Shown here: positions 16,503 to 24,605 of the stretch, in pieces
Layout: each line of letters opens with the position of its first letter
Numbering within the stretch: the first letter of the stretch is position 1
The notes under the pieces: generated by a model
What the model was told of the DNA's origin: nothing
The model's database searches: none
What the model saw: the letters and a program-made list of their open reading frames with translations, nothing else
Origin: UBA2022 sp964621555
Lineage (GTDB): Bacteria; Patescibacteriota; Dojkabacteria; SC72
NCBI GenBank assembly: GCA_964621555.1
Contig: CAZUOO010000012.1
Location: forward strand, 1-25,480
Direction: 5' to 3'
DNA: 25,480 bases
Position numbers and translations under genes: made by a program

Positions 16503-18320
16503 TTGAACCCCACGCGTTCAATATTACAACATCTTGTTTCCCAAGGAGTTATATCTGCCCAGGATCAGAATAAGGTGGAGGTTGAAAAGACCAAAACCTC
16601 GCAAACTGAGGAGCAGGTAATTAAACGCCTAGGTCTTGCGAATGAGCAGGCAATCATAAAAGCAAAGTCTGAGATATTTAATATCCCATACATAGATTTA
16701 ACCTCAATCGAAATTCCTGAGAGAGCTCTTGCAGAGGTTAATGTCGAAAGTCTTAGGAAGTATAATGCAGTCCCCTTCTCACATGAAGAAAGTATTGTTA
16801 AGGTTGCAATGCTTGATCCCTTTGATGTACAGGCTATACAAGCTCTTGAAACTAAATATCCTGATGGAACTAAAATTGAAGTATATTTTGCAGATGAAGC
16901 GGGTGTAAATGCGATACTGGATAGACGGGTTGGAGAAGGAATGAGCAGTGAGGTAACCGATGCATTGGAAGATGTACAGGTACCGGTGGCTGATATCACT
17001 GAAAATGTTGGGTCTGATTATGTGGGGAATATGGAAGGTATGGATTTGAAGTCCGCCCCAGTTGCTAGAATTGTAAACTCAATTCTTCAGTATGGTGTTA
17101 AAACTTCTTCTTCAGATATCCATATAGAACCAATGGAGGGGAGAATGAGGGTTAGGTTTAGAATTAACGGAATGATGACTGAGAGATTGTCACTTCCTAA
17201 GCATTTAGCAAGTGCGGTTGTTTCAAGGTTGAAGATACTAGCGAGGTTGAAGATTGATGAAAAAAGAGTCCCTCTCGACGGTAGGTTACAATTGAAAATT
17301 GGAGATAAAAAGATAGATGTGCGTGTTTCAACATTACCAAGTATACACGGTGAGAAGGTGGTAATGAGACTGCTAGAGAATGATTTAGAGCACATAAGTA
17401 TCGATAATACAGGTTTAAGAGGTGCTGCGTATAAGCATTTAGTAGATGCTATGAGTGTAACTAACGGTATTATTTTGGTTACTGGACCTACTGGTAGTGG
17501 TAAGACTCGTACTTTGGCAGGTGCATTGATTAGGTTGAACGATCCTAAGGTGAATATTATAACTTTGGAAGATCCCGTTGAAATCCGTGTGCCAGGTGTT
17601 ACACAGGTTCAAGTGAAAGCAGAGGTTGGTTTAACCTTTGCGGCTGGTCTTAGATCTATTCTTCGACAAGACCCTGATATCGTGATGGTGGGAGAGATTC
17701 GTGACCAGGAAACCGCTCAGCTTGCTGTTCAGGCCTCTCTTACAGGTCACTTAGTGCTCTCCACATTGCATACCAATAGCTCTTCTGCGGCAATTCCAAG
17801 ACTGCTTGATATGGGTGTTGAGTCTTTCCTTCTCGCCTCTACGCTGCGTTGTGTAGTGGCACAAAGACTTCCTCGAAGAGTTTGTAAGTACTGTGCTCAG
17901 CCTGTACCTGCTTCTCCTGAGATAATGAAGAATATAAATGAGGCTTTGGCTACAATTAAAAACTTCGACGCTCTTAGCTATGCTAAAAAACTTGCAGAGG
18001 TTGGGAAAAATAAAGAAGCGGAAGGGGCGAAGGTAAAAGCTCCTGATAAAGATCCTTCTGGGATTGATCAGCTCTATCTATATAAGGGACAGGGATGTGA
18101 CCGATGCGGTGGTACAGGGTATAAGGGACGTGTGGGTATATTTGAAGTGTTAACTGTTAACGATAAGATTGGAAGAATGATGATGGAAGATGTCTTAACT
18201 TCAGATGTTGAGAAAGCTGCGGTAGAGGAAGGTATGATTACAATGATTCAAGATGGGTATTTGAAAGCTATTGAAGGCATAACTACTATAGAAGAGGTCT
18301 TGAGAGTGTCCAAAGATTAA
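16503..18320 (+). CDS. pilB: Type IV pilus assembly ATPase PilB
   Basis: PilB is the hexameric cytoplasmic ATPase that powers pilin polymerisation. The 605-residue protein has an N-terminal GspE-like domain (about 1-150), a linker, the N2 domain with SSSDIHIEP (202-210), and the RecA-like core. That core carries Walker A GPTGSGKT (328-335), an Asp box around LEDPVE, Walker B DPDIVMVGEIRD (390-401) and a His box TGHLVLSTLHTN. The zinc tetracysteine is C461-KYC464 and C532-DRC535. All signatures of an extension motor are intact. The start is TTG at 16503, because no nearby ATG keeps the conserved N-terminus. TTGACG and TATATT (16443-16469, spacer 15) are a weak promoter candidate. It leads the pilus cluster. 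Confidence 0.96.
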   Translation: MNPTRSILQHLVSQGVISAQDQNKVEVEKTKTSQTEEQVIKRLGLANEQAIIKAKSEIFNIPYIDLTSIEIPERALAEVNVESLRKYNAVPFSHEESIVKVAMLDPFDVQAIQALETKYPDGTKIEVYFADEAGVNAILDRRVGEGMSSEVTDALEDVQVPVADITENVGSDYVGNMEGMDLKSAPVARIVNSILQYGVKTSSSDIHIEPMEGRMRVRFRINGMMTERLSLPKHLASAVVSRLKILARLKIDEKRVPLDGRLQLKIGDKKIDVRVSTLPSIHGEKVVMRLLENDLEHISIDNTGLRGAAYKHLVDAMSVTNGIILVTGPTGSGKTRTLAGALIRLNDPKVNIITLEDPVEIRVPGVTQVQVKAEVGLTFAAGLRSILRQDPDIVMVGEIRDQETAQLAVQASLTGHLVLSTLHTNSSSAAIPRLLDMGVESFLLASTLRCVVAQRLPRRVCKYCAQPVPASPEIMKNINEALATIKNFDALSYAKKLAEVGKNKEAEGAKVKAPDKDPSGIDQLYLYKGQGCDRCGGTGYKGRVGIFEVLTVNDKIGRMMMEDVLTSDVEKAAVEEGMITMIQDGYLKAIEGITTIEEVLRVSKD

Positions 18321-18332
18321 TTAATATAGGTT

Positions 18333-18368
18333 TTGAAATTTAATTTAGATTACTATATTGTTTATAAT
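18333..18368 (+). promoter_or_regulatory. Candidate pilT promoter
   Basis: TTGAAA (18333-18338) and TATTGT (18356-18361) are 17 bases apart, and a perfect TATAAT overlaps just downstream (18363-18368). The ATG at 18385 follows after a short A-rich leader. This suggests transcription separate from pilB, but the region is AT-rich and chance matches are likely. Confidence 0.35.
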
Positions 18369-18384
18369 AGATTAGTTAAAAAAT

Positions 18385-20577
18385 ATGCCCATGACTGCCC
18401 AAGATGATAATTCCGTAAACTTAAATTACCCTGTACAGGATCCAGTAGCTGCTTCCCCTACTCCTACAACCGTCGTACCTCCACAACCAGTTGCTCCTGC
18501 TCCATTGCAAAGTGTGGATGACTTGGATCCTAACCGTGGACAGCAGATTTCTGGACCATCCTTCGATTCATTGTCCAATGAAATCCCTACTCAACCCGCT
18601 ATACCTGTTCCTTCTCCATTTGCTGAAAATACAACTGGGTCTATGCAAGATTTAGTTTCTCAACCAATTTCACCTTTGCAACCAGATTCTTCTGATCAAG
18701 CACCTGCCCCAACAAGTGAGCCTTTGGTTATGCCAGTTGATGTATCTGTACCATCCCCAGCTCCTGTTATGGCTGAGGGGGAAGAGACTCCCGTTGTGGA
18801 GGCTACTGATTCAGAGGAGAAAAAAGAGAGCCCACTACAAGCTTTGGCACGTAAGTTGTCTGAATTGAAGTCTGAATTGATTGAAGAAACACCAGAGGAG
18901 AGCGTTGCTCCTTCAGTTGTGGAACCAAGCATGGTTACTAATCCTGCCGCTGATTCTGCTCCACTACCTGATATGAACAATATGAGTACACCAGCCCTTA
19001 CTCCCGATATTGATTTGCAAGCACCTTCTGCCTTGTCCGATACTACTGATGTTACAGATGCGGTGGCAGCTGACGTTCCTGTTATTAACGAAGCCTTGGA
19101 TCAACTAAGTGCAACACTACCAAATGGTGGTACTTTGTCTCCAGATGAAATGGAAATTGCAGTCCCAACATTGTCAGACAATACTGTACAAGATCAAGTA
19201 ATGGCAGATGTTGTTCAAAGCCCCTCAATAGAGGATAATTCTGTGGCCATGGAGGAAGTTCCTGGTACAGATCAACCTGTTAGTGAGGTGGTAGAGTCAC
19301 CTGCTATAGAGGAAGTACCAGCTGAAACCACACCAGTTGATCCTCTCTCCGAGTATCAAGCTGAAGTGCAAGGAACTGTTGATACACCTGTAGTCTCAGA
19401 ACCTGTGACTTCAACGGTGGTCCCAACTGCTGATAGTGGGGTTATAGATGAAAATGTTAAAGAAGATATTACAACTGAGGAGGTGGCGGAAAGTACTCCT
19501 TCGAGTGGTAAGTATCCTTTGAATATTAATAAGATCCTTGATTTGGCTATAGATAGAAATGCATCTGATGTACATATCTCTGTAGGGTATCCAGTTATGA
19601 TTAGAATTGATGGATCGCTAGTGGCTGTTCATGAGCAGATTCTATCTTCCGAAAATGCTGAAGAATTAGTATTTCCACTGCTTTCAGAGCAGAAGAAAGA
19701 GCTTTTGGAAGTTAACAGAGAGGTTGATTTCGCTCATACACATAGGCATGGTGGGGAAGCAAGATTTAGAATCAACGCATTCTACACTAGGCAGAATTTA
19801 GCTGCGGCACTAAGACTTATACCAACCAGAATTAAGACAATTGAAGAGCTTATGCTTCCTGCTATCTATACTCAGTTTGCAAGCTTGAAACAAGGATTAG
19901 TGTTGGTAACGGGACCAACTGGACATGGAAAGAGTACTACCTTGGCGGCAATACTACAGCACGTAAATGTAAATAGATCGGTTCACATGCTCACCATTGA
20001 AGATCCAATTGAATATATATTTCCAAAGGCTCGAGCGGTGGTTGATCAAAGAGAAATGCATGATGATACTCATTCATGGAGTGTTGCATTGAAGAGCGCA
20101 CTAAGGCAAGATCCAGACGTAATTCTCGTAGGTGAAATGAGAGATTTCGAAACCATTGCTGCCACTATAACTCTGGCAGAAACAGGTCACTTAGTGTTTG
20201 CAACCCTACATACAAATAGTGCGTCTCAAACAATTGATCGTATTATTGATGTGTTCCCAGAGAATCAGCAGGCACAGGTTAGAGCTCAATTATCAAATAT
20301 TCTAGAAGCAGTTATTGCTCAAAGGCTACTCCCTATCGATGGTGGAGGTAGACGAGCTGTCTCTGAAATTATGATTGGTTCTGGTGCTGTTAGAAACCTA
20401 ATCAGAGAAGGAAAGACTCATCAATTGGATAACGTGATTAGAACAAGTGCGGATATTGGCATGGTATCTCTTGAACATTCGCTTGTTAAGCTCGTAAGAG
20501 AGGGGCTAATTACAATGGACAAGGCCCAAGAGTATGCAGTCCATCCTGAAGAGGTTGTTCGATTACTTAAAAGTTAA
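18385..20577 (+). CDS. pilT: Twitching motility ATPase PilT with long N-terminal extension
   Basis: Residues 376-730 form a complete PilT retraction ATPase. They include ASDVHISVG, Walker A GPTGHGKST (510-518, with His for the usual Ser), IEDPIEYIF, Walker B DPDVILVGEMRD (576-587), the His box TGHLVFATLHTN and the PilT hallmark AVRNLIREGK (668-677). PilT drives pilus retraction and twitching. The first 375 residues are not found in ordinary PilT. They are low-complexity, rich in Pro, Glu, Val, Thr and Ser, acidic and probably disordered, with no motif I recognise. The frame is continuous from ATG 18385, and the core has no good internal start, so this is a real fusion or extension. It lies between pilB and pilC, 8 bases before pilC. 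Confidence 0.94.
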   Translation: MPMTAQDDNSVNLNYPVQDPVAASPTPTTVVPPQPVAPAPLQSVDDLDPNRGQQISGPSFDSLSNEIPTQPAIPVPSPFAENTTGSMQDLVSQPISPLQPDSSDQAPAPTSEPLVMPVDVSVPSPAPVMAEGEETPVVEATDSEEKKESPLQALARKLSELKSELIEETPEESVAPSVVEPSMVTNPAADSAPLPDMNNMSTPALTPDIDLQAPSALSDTTDVTDAVAADVPVINEALDQLSATLPNGGTLSPDEMEIAVPTLSDNTVQDQVMADVVQSPSIEDNSVAMEEVPGTDQPVSEVVESPAIEEVPAETTPVDPLSEYQAEVQGTVDTPVVSEPVTSTVVPTADSGVIDENVKEDITTEEVAESTPSSGKYPLNINKILDLAIDRNASDVHISVGYPVMIRIDGSLVAVHEQILSSENAEELVFPLLSEQKKELLEVNREVDFAHTHRHGGEARFRINAFYTRQNLAAALRLIPTRIKTIEELMLPAIYTQFASLKQGLVLVTGPTGHGKSTTLAAILQHVNVNRSVHMLTIEDPIEYIFPKARAVVDQREMHDDTHSWSVALKSALRQDPDVILVGEMRDFETIAATITLAETGHLVFATLHTNSASQTIDRIIDVFPENQQAQVRAQLSNILEAVIAQRLLPIDGGGRRAVSEIMIGSGAVRNLIREGKTHQLDNVIRTSADIGMVSLEHSLVKLVREGLITMDKAQEYAVHPEEVVRLLKS

Positions 20578-20585
20578 GGTATTGT

Positions 20586-21797
20586 ATGAAAAAGTATAAA
20601 TACGTTGCTAGAAATTTAGAAGGAAAGATTATCCAAGGGGTTATTGAATCAAGGAGTAGAGATACAGTTGTTGAAACTTTGCAAGGAAAGAAGTTGATTG
20701 TTGTTAAGGTTGAGGATGATTTAGGCTTTAGTTGGGATAAACTCAAGGAGATCAATGTAGGAGGAGTGCCAATAAAAGATAAGGTTATCTTCATGAGACA
20801 GCTCGCAACTATGGTAGGTGCAGGATTACCACTAACACAAGCTTTGGAAATTCTAGAAGCACAATCATCTAACCCAATGTTCAAGAGGGTTATTTCGGAT
20901 GTATTAGGTGATGTACAAGGTGGTGTTGGGTTGGCAGAGGCATTTAGAAAGAATAACAATGTTTTTGACTCCGTGACTCTTAACCTATTGGAAGCTGGTG
21001 AAGAGAGTGGAAATTTGCAGGTAATTCTAGAAAGATTGGCGGTTGAACTCGAGGAGCAGAAGAAACTTGGAGAGAAGTTGAGGTCAGCTATGATCTACCC
21101 TACTATTATTGTGGTAGTGATCATTGGTGTTGTACTACTTATGATGTTTGTACTTGTTCCTGCTATGGCTCAAATCTACGGTGAGTTCGGAGCAGAGCTA
21201 CCTGCAATTACCCAATTCATGATTGCAATGAGTAACTTCTTTTTGGGGTACTGGTGGTTGATTGCTGCAGTCGTGATTCTCTCTCTCATAATGTATAAAT
21301 ACTACTACGATTCTCCAAATGGAAAGAAGTTTATCCATAGGATTTCTTTAAAACTCCCTGTCTTTGGAATGATTGTAACGAAAATGCAGATTGCTCAGTT
21401 CACTAGACTCCTCTCTCTCCTATTGAAGAGTGGTCTGTCAATCGTAAAGGCATTGGAATTGACTGCAGGATCATTAAATAACATGATATATAGAGAATCA
21501 GTTATGGAGGCCAGTAAAGAGGTTGAGAAAGGTGTGGCACTTGCAATCCCAATTGCTCGTGCGCAGATTTTCCCCTTGATTATTAGTCAGATGATTGCGG
21601 TTGGTGAAGAGTCGGGTGAAATGGATAATGTACTCGAGAAGATGGCTCAGTACTATAACGAAGAGGTAAACGTGGCAACTGGAAACCTTGCCACCCTAAT
21701 GGAACCACTAATGCTTGTATTAATGGGTGGAGCTATTGCATTTATTGCACTAGCTGTATATATGCCTATGTTCAATCTATCTGGAGTCATTGGGTAG
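20586..21797 (+). CDS. pilC: Type IV pilus inner-membrane platform protein PilC
   Basis: The 403-residue protein is a standard PilC/GspF with two tandem T2SF domains. The first begins after KDKVIFMRQLATMVGAGLPL near residue 64 and the second after IAQFTRLLSLLLKSGLSI near 275. Membrane segments lie at about 170-190, 220-238 and 372-392. The repeated LxEAGEESG and VGEESGEMD motifs mark the end of each domain's helical bundle. PilC sits in the cytoplasmic membrane and couples rotation of PilB or PilT to pilin insertion or release. It follows pilT by 8 bases, with AAGG 9 bases before its ATG, one of the few Shine-Dalgarno-like sites in the window. The major pilin follows with its own promoter. 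Confidence 0.96.
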   Translation: MKKYKYVARNLEGKIIQGVIESRSRDTVVETLQGKKLIVVKVEDDLGFSWDKLKEINVGGVPIKDKVIFMRQLATMVGAGLPLTQALEILEAQSSNPMFKRVISDVLGDVQGGVGLAEAFRKNNNVFDSVTLNLLEAGEESGNLQVILERLAVELEEQKKLGEKLRSAMIYPTIIVVVIIGVVLLMMFVLVPAMAQIYGEFGAELPAITQFMIAMSNFFLGYWWLIAAVVILSLIMYKYYYDSPNGKKFIHRISLKLPVFGMIVTKMQIAQFTRLLSLLLKSGLSIVKALELTAGSLNNMIYRESVMEASKEVEKGVALAIPIARAQIFPLIISQMIAVGEESGEMDNVLEKMAQYYNEEVNVATGNLATLMEPLMLVLMGGAIAFIALAVYMPMFNLSGVIG

Positions 21798-21801
21798 AGT
21801 G

Positions 21802-21830
21802 TTGACACCCCCCAATTACTGATGTAGATT
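21802..21830 (+). promoter_or_regulatory. Major pilin promoter
   Basis: A perfect TTGACA (21802-21807), a 17-base spacer and TAGATT (21825-21830) lie between pilC and the pilin ATG at 21870. This is the closest match to a sigma-70 consensus promoter in the window. The leader is about 33 bases, with a purine-rich stretch (aaaagaagaa) before the start. Confidence 0.65.
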
Positions 21831-21869
21831 AAGTATAGATTAAGATAAATTTTTATATAAAAGAAGAAT

Positions 21870-22418
21870 ATGAGAGTGCTAGGAGACAAGAAATATAATG
21901 CATTTACACTCGTTGAAATGCTCGTGGTTATGGGAATCCTCGTGATCCTAATGACAATGGGTATTTTTGCAGGTAGATTTGCAATTCAAAGAGCTAACAA
22001 GGTTCAGCACCAGAGTGCAGCTGATCAGATTTACCAGGGATTACAAAGCTATTATGCAGATAATAGAGAGTATCCTGCTACATCAGGTACAGAGGCTTTC
22101 GATTCATTCGGAACAGCACTTACAACTAATGGTGTATTAGGTAAGTATGTTGATTCAAGCGCATTTGATGGTGGTAGTGATGCTACATATTACTATGCTG
22201 TAGATGCAACAGGTCAAAGTATGCTTATCTGTGTAACATACGGAGGTCACAACGATACTACAAACCAAGGTGCATACTGTAATGGAAACGGGTTTGGAAC
22301 CCTTCCATCAGGTACTCCTGTAAGTAAGAAGGAGTTAACTGCAGATGAAGCAGATGCAGTGTTGAGTTCATTCACAGTTTCAAGTAACTGGGATGCATCA
22401 ACCAGCTCATGGGAATAG
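21870..22418 (+). CDS. pilA: Major type IV prepilin
   Basis: The 182-residue protein has a class III signal: a short basic leader, then F12-T-L-V-E16, with Glu at mature position +5 and a hydrophobic helix to about 35. The residue before the cut is Ala11, not the usual Gly. The C-terminal domain has two cysteines, C121 and C137, which could form the typical pilin disulfide loop, and many small polar residues (Thr, Ser, Gly, Asn). A strong promoter upstream and an intrinsic terminator 22 bases after the stop flank the gene, consistent with high, separate expression and thus a major subunit. It would be processed by the PilD encoded next and assembled by PilB/PilC. Which of the five prepilin-like genes is truly major is inferred from this flanking. 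Confidence 0.88.
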   Translation: MRVLGDKKYNAFTLVEMLVVMGILVILMTMGIFAGRFAIQRANKVQHQSAADQIYQGLQSYYADNREYPATSGTEAFDSFGTALTTNGVLGKYVDSSAFDGGSDATYYYAVDATGQSMLICVTYGGHNDTTNQGAYCNGNGFGTLPSGTPVSKKELTADEADAVLSSFTVSSNWDASTSSWE

Positions 22419-22439
22419 TTATCTAGATTCCTGATATTG

Positions 22440-22470
22440 AAAGGGAGGCTTAGGCCTCCCTTTTGTTTTG
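22440..22470 (+). terminator. Rho-independent terminator after the major pilin
   Basis: The 10-bp perfect stem aaagggaggc / gcctcccttt (22440-22449 with 22454-22463) encloses a TTAG loop and is followed by tgttttg. It is the only strong GC-rich terminator hairpin seen in the window and separates pilA from pilD. Confidence 0.9.
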
Positions 22471-22494
22471 TTAAATCATCAAGTATATTTAGCT

Positions 22495-23250
22495 ATGGAG
22501 ATATTTCTTTTTATAATTGGTTTGGTATTAGCGAGCTTTCTTAATGCTTTGGCGTATAGGGTGAGAAGTAGTGAAGGAATTGATAATATATGGACCTCCC
22601 CTTCTCATTGTGAAAGCTGTAAAAAGAGGCTTAGGTGGTATGATTTGGTCCCAGTTCTATCATATTTATATACCAAAGGAAGGTGCTCAAGGTGTGGGGC
22701 TAAAGTATACTGGTACTACCCTCTTTCAGAGCTTTTTCTTGCCATTTCCTTTACTCTCTTTTATGCATATTCTGCTCCCCCCCTTTCCTACCTCATACTC
22801 GTATACCTCTTCTTCCTCTCATATTGGGATGTAAAGGATAAAAGTATACCTAAGAGTATTGTGGACTATGCTTTCTATATTAGTGCCATATATGCATTAA
22901 TAAATATGTTTATAAACTACAACCTATTATTAGTATATGCCCTAGTATTTGTAGCCCTATTATATTCTCTAAGTATTGTGGTAAATATGGGTAAGGAGAA
23001 AATAGGGATAGGTGACGTTATCGTATTCGCCACAATCATACTTGCAATGGGAATCAAGGTTGGGGCAATCTCAATTCTTGCTACCATCCTAATATCTGGT
23101 GTGTACGCAATATATCTTGTATTGAAAGATAAAAGGAATCGTAAAAGATATATTCCACTAGTTCCGTTCATTACACTTGGCTACGCGGTGGCTATTCTAG
23201 CAACAGATGTGATTATGGCATATTTTGCAAATATGCTCCCCCTAATTTAG
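22495..23250 (+). CDS. pilD: Prepilin peptidase / N-methyltransferase PilD
   Basis: PilD is the membrane aspartic peptidase that removes prepilin leaders and usually methylates the new N-terminus. The protein is polytopic with about eight hydrophobic segments. After the first helix it carries the cytoplasmic four-cysteine domain, CESC and CSRC spaced about 27 residues apart. The catalytic aspartates fit WDVKD (SYWDVKDKSIPKS) and IGIGD (GIGDVIV). I start at ATG 22495 (251 residues). A TTG at 22468 would add nine residues but lies in the tail of the pilA terminator. TATATT sits 5 bases before the ATG. It is followed by the minor pilins. Confidence 0.93.
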   Translation: MEIFLFIIGLVLASFLNALAYRVRSSEGIDNIWTSPSHCESCKKRLRWYDLVPVLSYLYTKGRCSRCGAKVYWYYPLSELFLAISFTLFYAYSAPPLSYLILVYLFFLSYWDVKDKSIPKSIVDYAFYISAIYALINMFINYNLLLVYALVFVALLYSLSIVVNMGKEKIGIGDVIVFATIILAMGIKVGAISILATILISGVYAIYLVLKDKRNRKRYIPLVPFITLGYAVAILATDVIMAYFANMLPLI

Positions 23251-23263
23251 AGAGGAAATATGT

Positions 23264-23292
23264 TTGTCATCGTATATATGATGTGATAGATT
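23264..23292 (+). promoter_or_regulatory. Candidate promoter of the minor pilin genes
   Basis: TTGTCA (23264-23269), a 17-base spacer and TAGATT (23287-23292) repeat the layout and the exact -10 of the pilA promoter. The ATG at 23300 lies 7 bases after the -10, so transcription would begin at or next to the start codon. Confidence 0.5.
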
Positions 23293-23299
23293 TATATAT

Positions 23300-24055
23300 A
23301 TGAAACTGCCTTTACACAATAAATATCCAGGATACACTCTCTTAGAAATGTTGGTAGTTTTAACCATCTTTGTAATTCTCTCCACCTTAAGTATGGCAGC
23401 ATTCAATGGTTTTAGAGACACCGTAACTTTAAATGAGGAGATAGATCAATTAAAACAAACGATACGAGAAGCACAAAGATCCTCACTCTTTCTAGAGCGG
23501 GAACCTGATGAAAGATGGTTATATGGTATTGGGGTTGATTTCTCTCAAATTGGTAATGATGGGTCATACAGGCTATTTAAATGGTGTGCACCTTTCAATG
23601 AGTATGGAGATGTGAGAAGCAAACAACATATCCCTAACTATAATCCTCTGCAAAATGTTGGTGCTACCAATGGTAACTTGAATCTAAATAGTCAGTATAC
23701 AAATCTTGAGTGTGGCCGAACTGAGGGATCGGGGGTTGGGGAGATTGTGAAGCTTGGGGGCTCACCAGACAGCAAGTTTGGGAAGAACTTCATTCCATCC
23801 CTACCTTCAAGCAACAACTCAGGAAGTGATGTAGGAGGGATTCCTGCATTTCTCCTCTTTGAATCAGTCTCTGGAAAAGCTTTCTTCTACGACGATCAAC
23901 AGGGAGGTATTGTTAACTATAATTCTAATGGAGAGCTAATCTCCTCCCCTATCAACTTTGTAATTGAGATCAGAGCGCCAAATACTGGTAGGCTTAAAAC
24001 AATAACCGTATCTAATATTTCAGGGAAAGTGAAAGTTGAAGACAGTAAACTGTAG
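23300..24055 (+). CDS. Minor pilin / pseudopilin (prepilin-type N-terminus)
   Basis: The 251-residue protein begins with a prepilin signal. The leader ends in PG11, followed by Y12-T-L-L-E16 and a hydrophobic helix to about 33. The rest is a Gly/Asn-rich globular domain with two cysteines (in KWCAPF and LECGRTEG) and a terminal beta-rich section. Length and layout fit a GspH/FimU-like minor pilin, though the exact counterpart is not clear. It is the first of a tight run of pseudopilin genes: the next begins within a few bases of its TAG. Minor pilins usually prime pilus assembly at the tip. Confidence 0.82.
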   Translation: MKLPLHNKYPGYTLLEMLVVLTIFVILSTLSMAAFNGFRDTVTLNEEIDQLKQTIREAQRSSLFLEREPDERWLYGIGVDFSQIGNDGSYRLFKWCAPFNEYGDVRSKQHIPNYNPLQNVGATNGNLNLNSQYTNLECGRTEGSGVGEIVKLGGSPDSKFGKNFIPSLPSSNNSGSDVGGIPAFLLFESVSGKAFFYDDQQGGIVNYNSNGELISSPINFVIEIRAPNTGRLKTITVSNISGKVKVEDSKL

Positions 24056-24056
24056 C

Positions 24057-24605
24057 TTGAGAAAATATAATGCAGTGGGTTTTGTGGAGGCCCTGATTGC
24101 TGTAGCAGTGGCAGGAATCGCTTCAATAGTAATGATGTCCATTGCTATAAATACTACGGCTCAGGTCCTTAGAAATGAGATCGAGAATAAACTTGCGGAA
24201 AAGGCTATCGAAGGCTCGGCAATGGCAAAGAAGATTGCTAATAACCATAATTCGGCGCCTGTTGAGGAAGAAGCTATGTTCCCTACAATAGCGGGAGGTA
24301 TTGGCAACTGCTACGCTTTCACAGGTGATGTAAACAATCCAAACTTCTCTAAACAGGGTGAGAGCTTTGAGGTCGCGTGTAGGTATGACGCTGGAGATAG
24401 GAGAAGCTGTACTAACTATCTAACTACCGATGAAGATATATTTAGGGTTTTCTGCATGTTACCTGACTCCCAGCTTGCTAGTGGATTAGTTGTTGGGAAG
24501 ATTGTAACCGGAATGGCAGAGTGTGACCCAAACCAAGAAAACAATACAGGAAAGTGTAAAATTAGTGATTATGAATACTATTTAGGTGTTAAGGTTAAAC
24601 AATAG
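24057..24605 (+). CDS. Minor pilin / pseudopilin, possibly PilV/GspI-like
   Basis: From TTG 24057 the product is 182 residues and starts MRKYNAVGFVEALIAVAVAG. The longer frame from TTG 24036 overlaps the preceding gene. I prefer 24057 because it gives an MRKY leader like the next gene (MRKYKIK) and follows the previous stop by one base. If cleavage occurs after Ala6, Glu11 falls at +5 as in normal prepilins. If after Gly8, it would be at +3. The globular part has several cysteines (in GNCYAF, VACRYD, RRSCTN, VFCMLP, ECDPN and GKCKI), suggesting disulfides. It abuts the next gene directly (TAG-ATG). Confidence 0.75.
   Translation: MRKYNAVGFVEALIAVAVAGIASIVMMSIAINTTAQVLRNEIENKLAEKAIEGSAMAKKIANNHNSAPVEEEAMFPTIAGGIGNCYAFTGDVNNPNFSKQGESFEVACRYDAGDRRSCTNYLTTDEDIFRVFCMLPDSQLASGLVVGKIVTGMAECDPNQENNTGKCKISDYEYYLGVKVKQ

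Noticed and set aside
22468..22494. Upstream TTG start for pilD
   Set aside because: It lies in the T-rich tail of the pilA terminator; ATG 22495 gives the conserved hydrophobic start.
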